Of a stretch of DNA of 64,000 bases, positions 30,539-39,962 are shown piece after piece. The first letter of the stretch is position 1. Each line of letters opens with the position of its first letter. Position numbers and translations under genes: made by a program. Under the pieces are notes generated by a model, which worked only from the letters and a program-made list of their open reading frames with translations, was not told the origin of the DNA and searched no databases. Source of the DNA: Thermoplasmata archaeon (GTDB lineage Archaea; Thermoplasmatota; Thermoplasmata; Methanomassiliicoccales; Methanomethylophilaceae); the NCBI GenBank assembly GCA_015063135.1, contig SUTA01000008.1, forward strand, positions 27,461 to 91,460, in the 5' to 3' direction.

Positions 30539-31147
30539 ATGAAGGGCACATCGATCATCATCGACGAATCCAAATGCGACGGCTGCGGCCTCTGCGTAAC
30601 CGCCTGCCACGAGGGGGCTCTTGCCCTCGTCGGGGGCAAGGCCAGGGTCGTCCGCGACGACCTGTGCGACGGCATGGGGGACTGCCTCCCCGCCTGCCCG
30701 CAGGGGGCCATATCATTCGCGGAGAAGCCGGCCAGCCGCCCGTCCGGGATCCCGATGATGCCCGCTGGCGGCTCCACAATGCCGCCGGCGCCTTCAGGCG
30801 TCCAGTGGCCCATCCAGCTGGCGCTCGTGCCCTCGACCGCCGGGTTCCTGAGGGGCAGGCTGGTCGTGGGGGCGGACTGCACCGCGTTCACGGCCGACGA
30901 CTTCAAGAGGAGGTTCGTCCACGGCGATCCCCTGGTCATAGGCTGCCCCAAGCTCGATGACAGGGCCAGATTCGACAAGATCGCGGACATCCTGAGGGAC
31001 AACGACATAACATCGGTGGACATCATCAGGATGGAGGTGCCCTGCTGCGGGGCTCTGGTGCGCCTGGTCCGGGCGGCCGTCCAGGCCTCCGGGAAGGACA
31101 TCCCCGTCAACGAGATAACGGTCCGCAGAGACGGCTCGCTGCTCCGA
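30539..31147 (+). CDS. 4Fe-4S ferredoxin-domain protein; ends at CGA
   Basis: Two [4Fe-4S] motifs at the N-terminus (CDGCGLCVTACHEGA and CDGMGDCLPACPQGAISF), a proline-rich linker, and a C-terminal domain with GCPKLDDRARFDKIADILR and MEVPCCGALVRLV. This arrangement occurs in anaerobes as a putative iron-sulfur oxidoreductase of unknown role. The first CGA (31145-31147) after RRDGSLL gives 202 residues; the frame otherwise stays open antisense to the next gene. Overlaps that convergent gene by 12 bases. Confidence 0.85.
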
Positions 31148-31588
31148 TCCGAAGAAATCCGACATTATCCGGGCCAGGGAATCCGCGTCCCCCGCTATCC
31201 TCCCGTCCAGGGCGCCCGTTATCATCATGTTGTCCATGGAGTGCTCCGCGGTGCGGACGTCGGTCTTGATACCGAAGCAGGGGATTCCCCTGGCATAGGC
31301 GTATCCGAGCTCCACGCAGGCGCCCTCGTCGGGCACGCGGCCGTCCATGTTCAGGACCAGCGCATCACAGGAATCGAGAAGTGCCAGATCAGAATCGAAC
31401 ACATACTTGGAGACCTTGTTGATGGTCTCGCGGTCCCCCTTCTCCACCCTGGGTATCTCCACCCCCGACTCCTGCGGAAGGAGGGCCTCGAACCCGTATC
31501 CAGAGAGCCTCTCCTTGAGCCTGCGGTTGTACTCCTGCTCGGCCTCGCAGAAGAGCGGGCCGGCGATGTAGAGCCTGATGGGAGCCAT
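31136..31588 (-). CDS. Nucleoside 2-deoxyribosyltransferase family protein; ends at CGA
   Basis: Family hydrolysing or transferring the sugar of deoxynucleosides. Motifs: RLYIAGPLFCEAEQEYN, SDLALLDSCDALVLNMDGRVPDEGACVELGYAYARG (catalytic Glu in DEGACVELG), then FGIKTDVR. The CGA at 31138-31136 after MSDFFGSEQ gives 150 residues, the usual family size; the frame otherwise runs about 340 bases antisense into the ferredoxin gene. Confidence 0.88.
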
Positions 31589-31663
31589 GGTAGGACATGG
31601 AAATCTGCATTAAGAAACCTACCAGAAGGAAACCCATATCCGTTACCTGTCCATGTCCTGAAC

Positions 31664-32301
31664 ATGGACGAGTCCGTATTCGCAGACGCCGAGCGCTACG
31701 CCGCCGAAATCTTCAAGGACGACAGCAGCGGCCACGACTTCTACCACACCGTCAGGGTGCACAACAACGCGGTGGCCATCTGCAGGGAGGAGGGCGGGGA
31801 CATGGACACGGTGAGGTTGGCCACCCTGCTCCACGACGTGGACGACAGGAAGCTGTTCGGCGACAACGGCATGGCCAACGCCCGCTCGTTCATGGCGTCC
31901 CACGAGATATCCGGCGGGATGCAGGACTCCGTGTGCCATATCATCTCCAGATCTCCTTCAAGGGGAAGGACACCGTGGCCCCGGACACCCTCGAGGGGAG
32001 GATAGTGCAGGATGCCGACAGGCTCGACGCCATAGGGGCCATAGGCATAGCCAGGGCCTTCGCGTACGGCGGCAGCCGCGGAAGGGCCATGCACATACCC
32101 AGCGAGAAGGCCAAGGAGGACATGACCGAGGAGGAGTACTTCGCCAACCAGGGCACATCGGTCAACCACTTCCACGAGAAGCTCCTGAAGCTGAGGGACC
32201 TCATGAACACCCCGACCGCCAGGAGGATAGCCGACGCCCGCCACGAGTACATGGTCGGGTACCTGGAGGAGTTCATGGCCGAATGGGAAGGGGAGCGCCG
32301 A
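31664..32301 (+). pseudogene. HD-domain phosphohydrolase (YedJ-like), split by a one-base frameshift; ends at CGA
   Basis: HD metal-dependent phosphohydrolase. The first part carries HDFYHTVRVHNNA and LLHDVDDRKLF (HD motif); near 31950 the frame breaks. Sequence continues one frame over as ISFKGKDTVAPDTLEGRIVQDADRLDAIGAIGIARAFAYGG. One extra base, giving ISQIS across the junction, would restore a normal protein of about 213 residues. In the downstream frame the first CGA (32299-32301) follows AEWEGER, with TGA three codons later. Either an inactivating deletion, a programmed -1 shift or a sequence error. Confidence 0.75.
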
Positions 32302-32415
32302 ATCTGCTGATTCCATCAAAAATACTACGGATTCCGTAGCAAAATAACGATTATCGAACGATTCACGATAATTCCATGCGACTTTATTTTATATCATAAC
32401 CCAGTAACGGCGCCC
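32302..32415 (+). promoter_or_regulatory. nadX promoter region with two inverted repeats
   Basis: CTACGGATTCCGTAG (32325-32339) is a perfect 7+1+7 inverted repeat. Further down, TTATCG and CGATAA form a second dyad around 32350-32371, followed by a TATA-like TTTATTTTATAT about 25-35 bases before the nadX ATG. The dyads look like operator sites for an unidentified regulator, or a terminator of the preceding gene for the first one. Confidence 0.45.
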
Positions 32416-33222
32416 ATGCGCATTACGATCGTGGGTTGCGGCTCCATCGGCCAGAAGCTGGCCGCCGCCGCTGATGAGATGGCCGAGGTCAAGAGGATCT
32501 ACATAATGGACATCGTCAAGGAGAAAGCGGAGCAGGTTGCCTCCGGCCTGAAGAAGGCCATCGTCGTCGACGACGTCGAGGAGGAGCTCTACCACTGCGA
32601 CCTCGTCATCGAGTCCGCGTCGCAGGACGCCGTGCGCACGATCATGCCCAAGGTCGTCGCCAGGGGCGTCGACATCATGATCACCTCCGTAGGGGCCCTC
32701 GTAGACGACGAGTTCAGGAACGCCGTCTACCAGAAGGCCAAGGAGTGCGAGGCAAAGATCTACATCCCGTCCGGGGCCGCCTGCGGCACCGACGGCCTCA
32801 GGTCGTCCGCCGTGGGGAGGCTCGACGAGGTCGAGCTCATCACCACCAAGGCCCCCGTCAGCCTGAAGGGCGCCCCGTTCCTCGACCTGGACCACCTGGA
32901 CCTCGACTCCATCAAGGAGCCCACCGAGATCTTCAACGGCCCGGCCAGGGACGCCGTCAAGCTGTTCCCCAGGAACGTCAACATCGCGGCCACGGTGAGC
33001 CTGCTGGGCATAGGCTTCGACAAGACCAGGGTGAGGGTCATCGTGGACCCCGCCACCCACACCAACTCCCACGAGCTCAGGCTCAAGGGCGAGTTCGGCG
33101 AGATGGTCTGCCACACCTACAACGTCCCGGACCCCGAGACCCCCCAGACTTCCCATCTCGCGGCGATGTCCACCATCTCCGCCCTCAAGAGGATAGTCAG
33201 GAGCGAGTGGATCGGCATCTGA
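32416..33222 (+). CDS. nadX: L-aspartate dehydrogenase (NAD de novo synthesis)
   Basis: Oxidises aspartate to iminoaspartate, first step of NAD synthesis in archaea lacking NadB. The 268-residue protein has the Rossmann motif ITIVGCGSIGQKL, the domain-II stretch YIPSGAACGTDGLR, and HTNSHELRLKGEFG near the C-terminus. ATG follows a TATA box. TGA stop. Confidence 0.93.
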   Translation: MRITIVGCGSIGQKLAAAADEMAEVKRIYIMDIVKEKAEQVASGLKKAIVVDDVEEELYHCDLVIESASQDAVRTIMPKVVARGVDIMITSVGALVDDEFRNAVYQKAKECEAKIYIPSGAACGTDGLRSSAVGRLDEVELITTKAPVSLKGAPFLDLDHLDLDSIKEPTEIFNGPARDAVKLFPRNVNIAATVSLLGIGFDKTRVRVIVDPATHTNSHELRLKGEFGEMVCHTYNVPDPETPQTSHLAAMSTISALKRIVRSEWIGI

Positions 33223-33308
33223 CCGACCCCGTCCGCCTCGGCCTCGAAGGCCGTAGTGGCGCACCTTTTATATCGTGCGTGCCCATCCGCGCGTACAGGT
33301 GCTCCACC

Positions 33309-34742
33309 ATGGAACAGAGAATCATCGAGCAGATCGAGAAGGTCGTCGGCAAGGAGGGCTACTCCATCGAGCCCGCGGTGCTGTACACTTACGGCTTCGA
33401 CGCCTCCATTTTCCACAACACTCCGGACATCGTGGTCCAGCCCAGGACCACCGAGCAGGTCTCGGAGATCATGAAGATCGCTCATGCCAACAGGATACCC
33501 GTCGTCCCCCGCGGATCGGGTACCGGCCTCTGCGGCTCCGCCGTCCCCATCAAGGGCGGCATCGTCATGGCCATGCAGAGGATGAACAAGGTCAAGAGGG
33601 TCAGCGTCGCGGACCTGTGGGTCGACGTCGAGGCGGGCTGCATCTACAACGACCTCAACGCGGAGCTCTCCAAGTACGGGTTCTTCTTCCCCCCGTCCCC
33701 GGGATCGGCCGAGGCATGCCAGATCGGCGGCATGGTCGCCACCAACGCCTCCGGCATGCGCGCAGTCAAGTACGGCGCCACCAGGGACTTCGTCCTCGGG
33801 CTCACCTTCGTGAAGGCGGACGGAGAGATCGTCCGCTGCGGCACCAGGACCATCAAGGACGCCTCCGGCTACCAGCTGGCCAGGCTCATGTGCGGCTCCG
33901 AGGGGACGCTCGGCATCATCACCGAGGTCACCCTGAAGCTGACCACCAAGCCCAAGAAGTCCGCCTCCTGCCTCTGCTGCTTCAAGAACGTGGAGGATGC
34001 CGGGAAATGCATCTCCGCGATCATCGCCAGGCCCCTCATCCCCGCATCCTGCGAGCTGATGGACAGCGTGAGCATCAACGCGGTCAACAAGGCCAGGGGC
34101 AACCCCCTGCCGAACTGCGGCGCGCTGTGCATCGTCGAGGTGGACGGCGAGACCGACGAGGTCATCGACAGGGACCTGAAGATCGTGGAGGAGGTCGCCA
34201 ACGAGATCGGCGCCACCGACGTCATCCCCACCAAGGACAAGAAGCTCATCGCCCAGTGGACCGATGCGAGGAAGTCCGTCATGACCTCCCTGTCCGCCCT
34301 GAAGCCCGGCTGCTCCTCAGTCTCCCTCGCGGACGACATGGGCGTGCCGGTGAGCCTGGTCCCCCAGGCGGTCAAGGCGTTCCAGGAGATCGCCGAGAAG
34401 CACAACGTCACCATCGCCACCTACGGGCACGCATCCGACGGGAACCTGCACACCAAGATGGTCATCGACCCGAAGAACAAGGACGAGTGGGACCGCGGAG
34501 TCGCCGCCGTCAACGAGATCTTCGACGTGTGCGTGAACCTCGGCGGGACCGTCACCGGCGAGCACGGGGTAGGAATCTCCAAGGCGCCCAACTTCGCCAA
34601 GGAGAGGGCCTCCGAGATGTCCACCATCAGGGCCATCAAGGCCGCCATGGACCCGGAGAACATCCTCAACCCCGGCAAGCTCGACCAGTGGGAGGGGTCG
34701 ATCCTCAGGAACCTGAGGTACCCCTGCCCCGAGTACATGTGA
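33309..34742 (+). CDS. FAD-linked oxidase, glycolate/D-lactate dehydrogenase (GlcD) family
   Basis: FAD-binding PCMH-type oxidoreductase. IPVVPRGSGTGLCGSAVP is the FAD pyrophosphate motif; PPSPGSAEACQIGGMVATNASGMRAVKYG and GSEGTLGIITEVTLKL are family hallmarks; HASDGNLHTKMVID and TGEHGVG lie in the C-terminal cap. 477 residues. A TATA-like CTTTTATAT sits about 40 bases upstream of ATG 33309. No GlcE/GlcF partner is adjacent. Substrate (D-lactate, glycolate or other 2-hydroxyacid) is uncertain. Confidence 0.9.
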   Translation: MEQRIIEQIEKVVGKEGYSIEPAVLYTYGFDASIFHNTPDIVVQPRTTEQVSEIMKIAHANRIPVVPRGSGTGLCGSAVPIKGGIVMAMQRMNKVKRVSVADLWVDVEAGCIYNDLNAELSKYGFFFPPSPGSAEACQIGGMVATNASGMRAVKYGATRDFVLGLTFVKADGEIVRCGTRTIKDASGYQLARLMCGSEGTLGIITEVTLKLTTKPKKSASCLCCFKNVEDAGKCISAIIARPLIPASCELMDSVSINAVNKARGNPLPNCGALCIVEVDGETDEVIDRDLKIVEEVANEIGATDVIPTKDKKLIAQWTDARKSVMTSLSALKPGCSSVSLADDMGVPVSLVPQAVKAFQEIAEKHNVTIATYGHASDGNLHTKMVIDPKNKDEWDRGVAAVNEIFDVCVNLGGTVTGEHGVGISKAPNFAKERASEMSTIRAIKAAMDPENILNPGKLDQWEGSILRNLRYPCPEYM

Positions 34743-34746
34743 AACC

Positions 34747-34781
34747 ATCGGGGCCGGGAAGGCCCCGATTCCCTTCTTTTT
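34747..34781 (+). terminator. Intrinsic terminator after the FAD oxidase gene
   Basis: ATCGGGGCC / GGCCCCGAT forms a perfect 9-bp stem with a short GGGAA loop, followed by CCCTTCTTTTT, four bases after the TGA. The best intrinsic terminator in the window. Confidence 0.8.
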
Positions 34782-34853
34782 GGATCACGATAAGGGGCGG
34801 AGCCATCGCTCCGCAGCATGATTCGTGAAGCGCGCGACCTGCAACCGTCGTAT

Positions 34854-35531
34854 TCAGGCCCAGTAGAGGGTGGGCATGAAGAACCTTACGTAGGCGAACT
34901 CCAGCGCCGCTATCGCGATGACCACGATGTACACCGGCATGTTCCACCCGACGATCTTGGACCCGTCCAGCGGGGGGATCGGCAGCATGTTGAACAGGGC
35001 CAGGATGGAGTTGAGGCTCGCCAGCATGAAGAACGGGACCACTGCCCATCCGTAGTTGGTGAGCAGGCACCCCACGATACCCACGACCGCCAGCACGATG
35101 TTCACAACCGGCCCGGCGAGGCTGATCTTGGCGTAGGTCGCCTTGTCGGTCTGGCCGGAGATCATGACCGCCCCGGGCATCGCGAAGAGGAACCCGATGA
35201 CGGATGTCAGCAGGGTGATGAACAGTCCGATGGGATACATGCGGTACTCGGAGGCCAGACCCGCCTTCTGGGCGGTGAACTTGTGCCCGAGCTCGTGCAG
35301 CAGGAAGCTGAAGATGACGAGACCGATGCACATCCCGAACAGGCCGACCCACTTCCAGTCCTCTCCGAGGTAGTACGCGAAGTAGTCCAGGATGCTGCTG
35401 TTGCGGTACAGGATCGTGAATGCCAGCGCGAGGACGCCCATGGAGATGAGGATGTCCCTGATCTCGATGCTGCTGAAGCTGATCTTTCCCTTCTCGGGGT
35501 TGATGCGGTACAGCCCGTCCTCGTCATACAT
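34854..35531 (-). CDS. M50-family membrane zinc metalloprotease
   Basis: Site-2-protease-like membrane peptidase of 225 residues with about six hydrophobic segments. Zinc motif HELGH in FSFLLHELGHKFTAQ and the second motif NMLPIPPLDGSKI (NxxPxxxLDG). The N-terminal 30 residues are cytosolic. TGA stop. The strand switches at both ends, so it is probably monocistronic. Substrate unknown. Confidence 0.9.
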   Translation of the reverse strand: MYDEDGLYRINPEKGKISFSSIEIRDILISMGVLALAFTILYRNSSILDYFAYYLGEDWKWVGLFGMCIGLVIFSFLLHELGHKFTAQKAGLASEYRMYPIGLFITLLTSVIGFLFAMPGAVMISGQTDKATYAKISLAGPVVNIVLAVVGIVGCLLTNYGWAVVPFFMLASLNSILALFNMLPIPPLDGSKIVGWNMPVYIVVIAIAALEFAYVRFFMPTLYWA

Positions 35532-35583
35532 ACGGGTGGGATGGCACTCCTGTTAATAAAGGTAGAGCGCGCTCGGGTGCCCG

Positions 35584-37497
35584 ATGGTCGGCGAAAGGAG
35601 GAACTCAGCCCACGGCAAGGAGGCGTTCAGGTGGTGCGATTCATGCGGCACGCTGCTCCTCGGCGGGAGCTGCTCCAAATGCGGCTCCGAGGGAAGGGAG
35701 TTCGAAGTCAACAGCCCCGGGGACATCAGGCCCTGCATGGGCGACTCCGTAGGAATAGTGAAGGGGCTCTTCGAGGAGGCCTTCGGCACATCGGCGCCGC
35801 TGGACGGCGCCATGATGTTCCTGAACAAGGTCCCGGGAGAGGACCGCACGGACGAGATCGTCGCCTACGGCGCCGTCCTGGGGATCCTGAGGTTCGACAT
35901 GAGGCTGGACCGCCTGGTCCTCGAGATAAGGCAGCCCAGTGCGGACCTGTTCGCGCCCGTGGCCAGCAAGAACATCGTCACGTTCGCCGGCATGTCCGGC
36001 CACCTCAAGGGGAAGACCGTGCCCGGAGCCAACGTCACAGAGGTCGTCGGTGACTTCCGCGAGGGGGAGACCCTCATACTGAGAAAGGCGGCCAAGGTCG
36101 GCGCGGGCATCGCATTGGCGGACTCGTCCTCCCTCAGGGAGGCGGAGCGCGCGGTCAAGATAAGGGACCTGGACAACCCATCGGAGCCCAACATAGCCAG
36201 ATGCTCGATCGACGGCTTCGTGGAGAGCAACCGCGCACACATAAAGTCGATAGCGAAGAAGGGCGTCAGGGAGATCAGGGCGTTCCTCGCCGAGAGGAAC
36301 CCGAAGGGGCTCCCGGTCACCGTCTCGTTCTCAGGTGGAAAGGACTCCCTTGCCGCCTACGGCCTCGCATCGCAGGCGGCCGAGGGGCTGGAACTCATCA
36401 ACATAGACACCGGCCTGGAGTTCCCGGAGACCCTGGAATACGTCAGATCCTTCGCGGAGAAGAACAAGCTGAAGGTCCACACCGCCCGCGGCGGCAGCGG
36501 CTTCTGGGACAACGTGGATTCCTTCGGCCCCCCGGCCAAGGACTTCAGGTGGTGCTGCAAGGTATGCAAGCTCGGTCCGGTCACCGACCTGATATCTGGC
36601 ACATACCCAGACGGCACTATTACCGTCGAGGGGAACAGGTGGCTGGAGTCCTTCGCCCGCTCCGGGATCGGCTTCGTCACCAGGAATCCCTTCGTCCCCA
36701 ACCAGATCAACCTGAACCCCATCAGGTCGTGGAACGCGGCAGAGGTCTGGGGGTACATCCTGATGTTCGGACTGGACTACAACCCCCTCTACGACAGGGA
36801 CTTCGAGAGGATCGGCTGCTATCTGTGCCCATCCTGCCTGTCCAGCGAGTGGAGGAACACCGGCCGGATACACCCGGAGCTGTACAGCGTCTGGGAGGCC
36901 TATCTGAGGAAATACGCCGAATCCCGCGGGCTCCCCGAGGAGTACGCATCCATGGGATTCTGGAGGTGGAAGGTCCTGCCGCCGAAGATGGTGCTCCTGG
37001 CCGAGGGCCTGGACCTTAGGATGTCCCCGGAATCCGCATCCAACGTGTCCATGGACATGCTGAAGGGGGCTTCCCCGTGCACCGCCGGCGGCTACTCCAT
37101 GGAGGCCGTCGTCAAGATGGAGAGGGTCAGGGACTTCTCGTACGTGGAGGACGCCCTGAGGACCGTGGGCGAGGTGAAGTACTCGCCGGAATTCGAGATC
37201 GCGCTGCTGAAGATGCCGAACGGCAGGGCAAAGCTCTTCGGCGGGGGCCAGGTATCCGTGACCGCCCCGGACGCGAAGAACGCCAAGCTGGTGTTCGAGA
37301 GGGCCGTGAAGGCCCTGATCAGGGCGGAGATGTGCACCGAGTGCGGGATCTGCGAGAAGGGATGCCCGAGGCACGCCATACGCATCAAGGGAGGCATGAG
37401 GGTGGATCCGGAGAGGTGCAGCTCCTGCGGCAGGTGCGAGAAGTCCTGCATGGTCATCCACTACTACGACAAGCTCATGCAAGGCCCGAAGGGCCGA
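35584..37497 (+). CDS. Phosphoadenosine-phosphosulfate-reductase-like protein with zinc-ribbon and ferredoxin domains; ends at CGA
   Basis: Modular 637-residue protein: N-terminal zinc ribbon (WCDSCGTLLLGGSCSKCG), a PUA-like region, a PP-loop/PAPS-reductase domain (VTVSFSGGKDSLAAYGLA, RWCCKVCKLGP, GCYLCPSCLSSEW) and a C-terminal 2x[4Fe-4S] ferredoxin (CTECGICEKGCPRHA, CSSCGRCEKSC). Such archaeal proteins may reduce or transfer activated sulfur with built-in electron supply. First CGA is 37495-37497; checking all arginine codons found no earlier one. A CAA at 37479 is followed by a small GC hairpin, but CAA is used as glutamine elsewhere. Confidence 0.85.
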
Positions 37498-37543
37498 GCG
37501 CCCGCGCACCCTCCTTTTTATAATAGACCCCCATCCCACCCGC

Positions 37544-38257
37544 ATGGATTTGATGTTCGGCGTCTCGATGGTCCTCGGCATAGGGCCCGCCCTGGCGCTC
37601 ATGTGGATCGTCATGAAGAAGTACACCTACCCTGCGGTGGAGCAGCCCTTCTTCAGCGACGCCACGTTCTTCCTGCTGTTCTTCTGCGGCCTCATCGTGG
37701 GCTCCGTGCTCTTCGCCGTGATGATAATGTTCCATCTGGCCAGCAGCATGGTCTACATGATCCTGCTGGCGGCGATCCAGGTGATGGTCATGGTCGTGAT
37801 CATGAACCTGAAGCGGTTCAGGGGGAAGTCGGACTCCATATTCTACGGCTACGGGCTCGGCCTGGGCATCTCATGCGGCATGTCCATGGGCATCGCCTAC
37901 ACCATCACGTCCCTCATCAAGGACATCGAGGTGGATGCCAGCATAGTCATCCTGCTGGTCATCGCGGTCACCATGTCCATGATGCTTGGCGCCTGCGGCA
38001 CGACCATCGGCGAGGGCATCGCGAGGAACAGGCTCATGGAGTTCATCTTCCAGGCCCTGCTGTTCCTGGTCGCCTACGACCTGATGCTCTACTCCGTGCT
38101 GAACACCGGCGCCGACGGCGGACTGGCGTTCTACGGCTCATGCATCCTGATGTGCCTGCTCGCCGGCGGATACTTCTACTACATGATGCACCTGAAGCTG
38201 CGCAACATCGTGCGCGAGGTGCTGAAGATGGAAGGGAAGAAGAGGAGCGACCTGCGA
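37544..38257 (+). CDS. Polytopic membrane protein of unknown function; ends at CGA
   Basis: 237 residues with about seven hydrophobic segments and a short basic C-terminus (REVLKMEGKKRSDL). I do not recognise the family. ATG 37544 follows a TATA box (CTTTTTATAATAG, about 37513-37525), 16 bases past the previous CGA, so the two are separate transcripts. CGA 38255-38257 is followed after one base by the CGA of the convergent gene (plus strand CGAATCG). The next canonical stop is at 38282. Confidence 0.75.
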
Positions 38258-38258
38258 A

Positions 38259-38693
38259 TCGGCCCTTGTAGATCCCGGGCCTGACCTCTGCGATCAGGCA
38301 GCGCTCCATCATTGCGCCGATGTACTTCCCGGCGTTCTTTCCGACGATCTCCTCCACATCGTCCTCCGTGAAGGTCCCCTTGCACTCGGTGAGCCCCCTG
38401 GCGAGGATCTCTAGCTTCTCCTCCAGGTCCGAGGTGTGCTCGAACTTGAAGACCATGGTGGAATATGGGTCGGTCTCCTCTATCCTGCGCTTCTTGGCCT
38501 TCTCGTCCGGGGGGATGTAGCCCATCGCCAGCCCCAGCGCGCGCCTGACGGTCGCCTGGTCCTCGGATGCGAACACCACGCGCATCTTCCTCTGGTTCTC
38601 GGTGTAGCCGCAGAAAGGGCACGAGGATTCCTTGTTGGACCCGTCGATTATGCGGGGACGGCGGCACAGGGCGCATTCGGCCAGACCGTACAT
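38259..38693 (-). CDS. Zinc-ribbon protein of unknown function; ends at CGA
   Basis: 144 residues. N-terminal four-cysteine ribbon CALCRRPRIIDGSNKESSCPFCG, then a helical region (SEDQATVRRALGLAMGY) and a C-terminal winged-helix-like part (TEDDVEEIVGKNAGKYIGAMMERCLIAEVRPGIYKG). It resembles small archaeal transcription or translation regulators but I cannot assign it. CGA 38261-38259 gives a natural end; the frame is otherwise open antisense across the membrane-protein gene. Its ATG overlaps the pdaD CGA as CGATG. Confidence 0.72.
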
Positions 38694-39166
38694 CGCCTGT
38701 ACTCCGTGAACACCAGGGCCGCCACGCAGCAGCCGTAGTTGTCCATGGGGATCTGGAGCTCCTCGGTGACGAACTGGATGTCCCCGAACTCCACGGACCT
38801 GATCCTGGCCATCTCGTCCATCTTCCAGCGGAGGATCTCCTTCAGGGACTCCGCGGAGCCGTGGATGTGGCCCTCGGCGACGTAGCCGCCCTTCCCGTCG
38901 AGGCGGTACGCGTAGGCGATGCCGGCAGCGATGGTCTCCCCTTCGCTGCCCCTCATCTGGGCCAGCACGCAGTGGGTGACCGCGCCCATGGGCATCTCGC
39001 ACCTCTCGATGAGCTCCGCGCCTATCGGGATGACCGATGACACGGAGACCAGGTTCTGCTCCCCTATGCCGGAAGAGATCAGCGCCTTGTCGAACGCGTT
39101 GAGATCGGACACCTCGCTGACTGCCGAGCTGCTGGTGATGAAGAACTTCGAAGGGACCAATTCCAT
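38693..39166 (-). CDS. pdaD: Pyruvoyl-dependent arginine decarboxylase; ends at CGA
   Basis: Makes agmatine from arginine for polyamine and agmatidine synthesis. The self-cleavage Ser-Ser lies in NLVSVSSVIPIGAE; N-terminal PSKFFITSSSAVSE and later ETIAAGIAYAYRLDGKGGYVAEGH match MJ0316-type enzymes. 157 residues. It ends VFTEYR then CGA (38695-38693), which overlaps the next ATG (CGATG). Agmatine is needed for agmatidine in archaeal tRNA-Ile. Confidence 0.94.
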
Positions 39167-39200
39167 GGGCACTGCAAATGCAATGTAGGATAAAAGGGCC

Positions 39201-39923
39201 TCGCCCGTAGTACTGCACCGCATCGGAGGACGGGGCGGAGCTCTGCTCGTCTATCCTCTTCTGTATCTGCTCGGCCTCCTGGAGGAGGGGCTTGGAGTCC
39301 ACCTTCATGCCTGGGACCATCTTCCTCAGCGGGGCGATGAACTCGGATGCCGCGCCGGGATCCGGGATGTTCTGGTTCGCAGGCTCCACCAGGGCCACGA
39401 CGTCCATGCCGAAGGAGGGCGCGGAGTACATCATCACGCCGGTCATCCCGCGTATCATCCCGCCGGTCATCAGCGGGACGCCGGACTTCCTGGCGAGCTT
39501 CTCGGAGTTCTCCCCGGAGTGGCAGACCACCATGGTGTCCTCGGGGCTGAACCTGGGGACCCCCTCGAGGCAGATGACGGTGTCGCACCCGCACCTGCGC
39601 AGATGGTCCAGGATCGCCATCGACAGCTCGTAGCAGTCCTCGGGCTTCGGGGCGTACTCGGACATCACGACCGCGATGTCCCTGCACCTCTTCCCGTTGC
39701 CCTTCTTGCCGTACATCCTGACCGGGGGCATGGCGATTCCGCCGGACACGAGGCAGTACGGGGGCATGTCGGGAGATGTGAATCCGACCACTGGCTCCAT
39801 CTCCAGCTGGGACACCAGGTAGTTGGGCGCGATCGAGCTGACGAGCCCGGCGCCCGGGAATCCTATGATGGCGACGGGGCGGTCCAGGTCCGGTCCGCCG
39901 TAGCGTATGGTCCTCGTGGTCAT
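39201..39923 (-). CDS. PAC2-family protein (proteasome assembly chaperone-like); ends at CGA
   Basis: About 240 residues. N-terminal RPVAIIGFPGAGLVSSIAPNYLVSQLEMEPV and MPPYCLVSGGIAMPPVRMYG are PAC2 signatures; the C-terminus is helical (LRKMVPGMKVDSKPLLQEAEQIQKRIDEQ). CGA 39203-39201 follows AVQYYG. ATG 39947 would add eight residues; I chose 39923 because family similarity starts there. Archaeal PAC2 proteins may help proteasome assembly, but this is not shown for all members. Confidence 0.85.
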
Positions 39924-39962
39924 ATCGAGCACCAATCCGTTACACATAATTATGGGTTGTCC

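Noticed and set aside
32003..32005. In-frame TAG in the HD gene as a possible pyrrolysine codon
   Set aside because: It lies after the frameshift point in the abandoned frame; the conserved sequence continues in the other frame.
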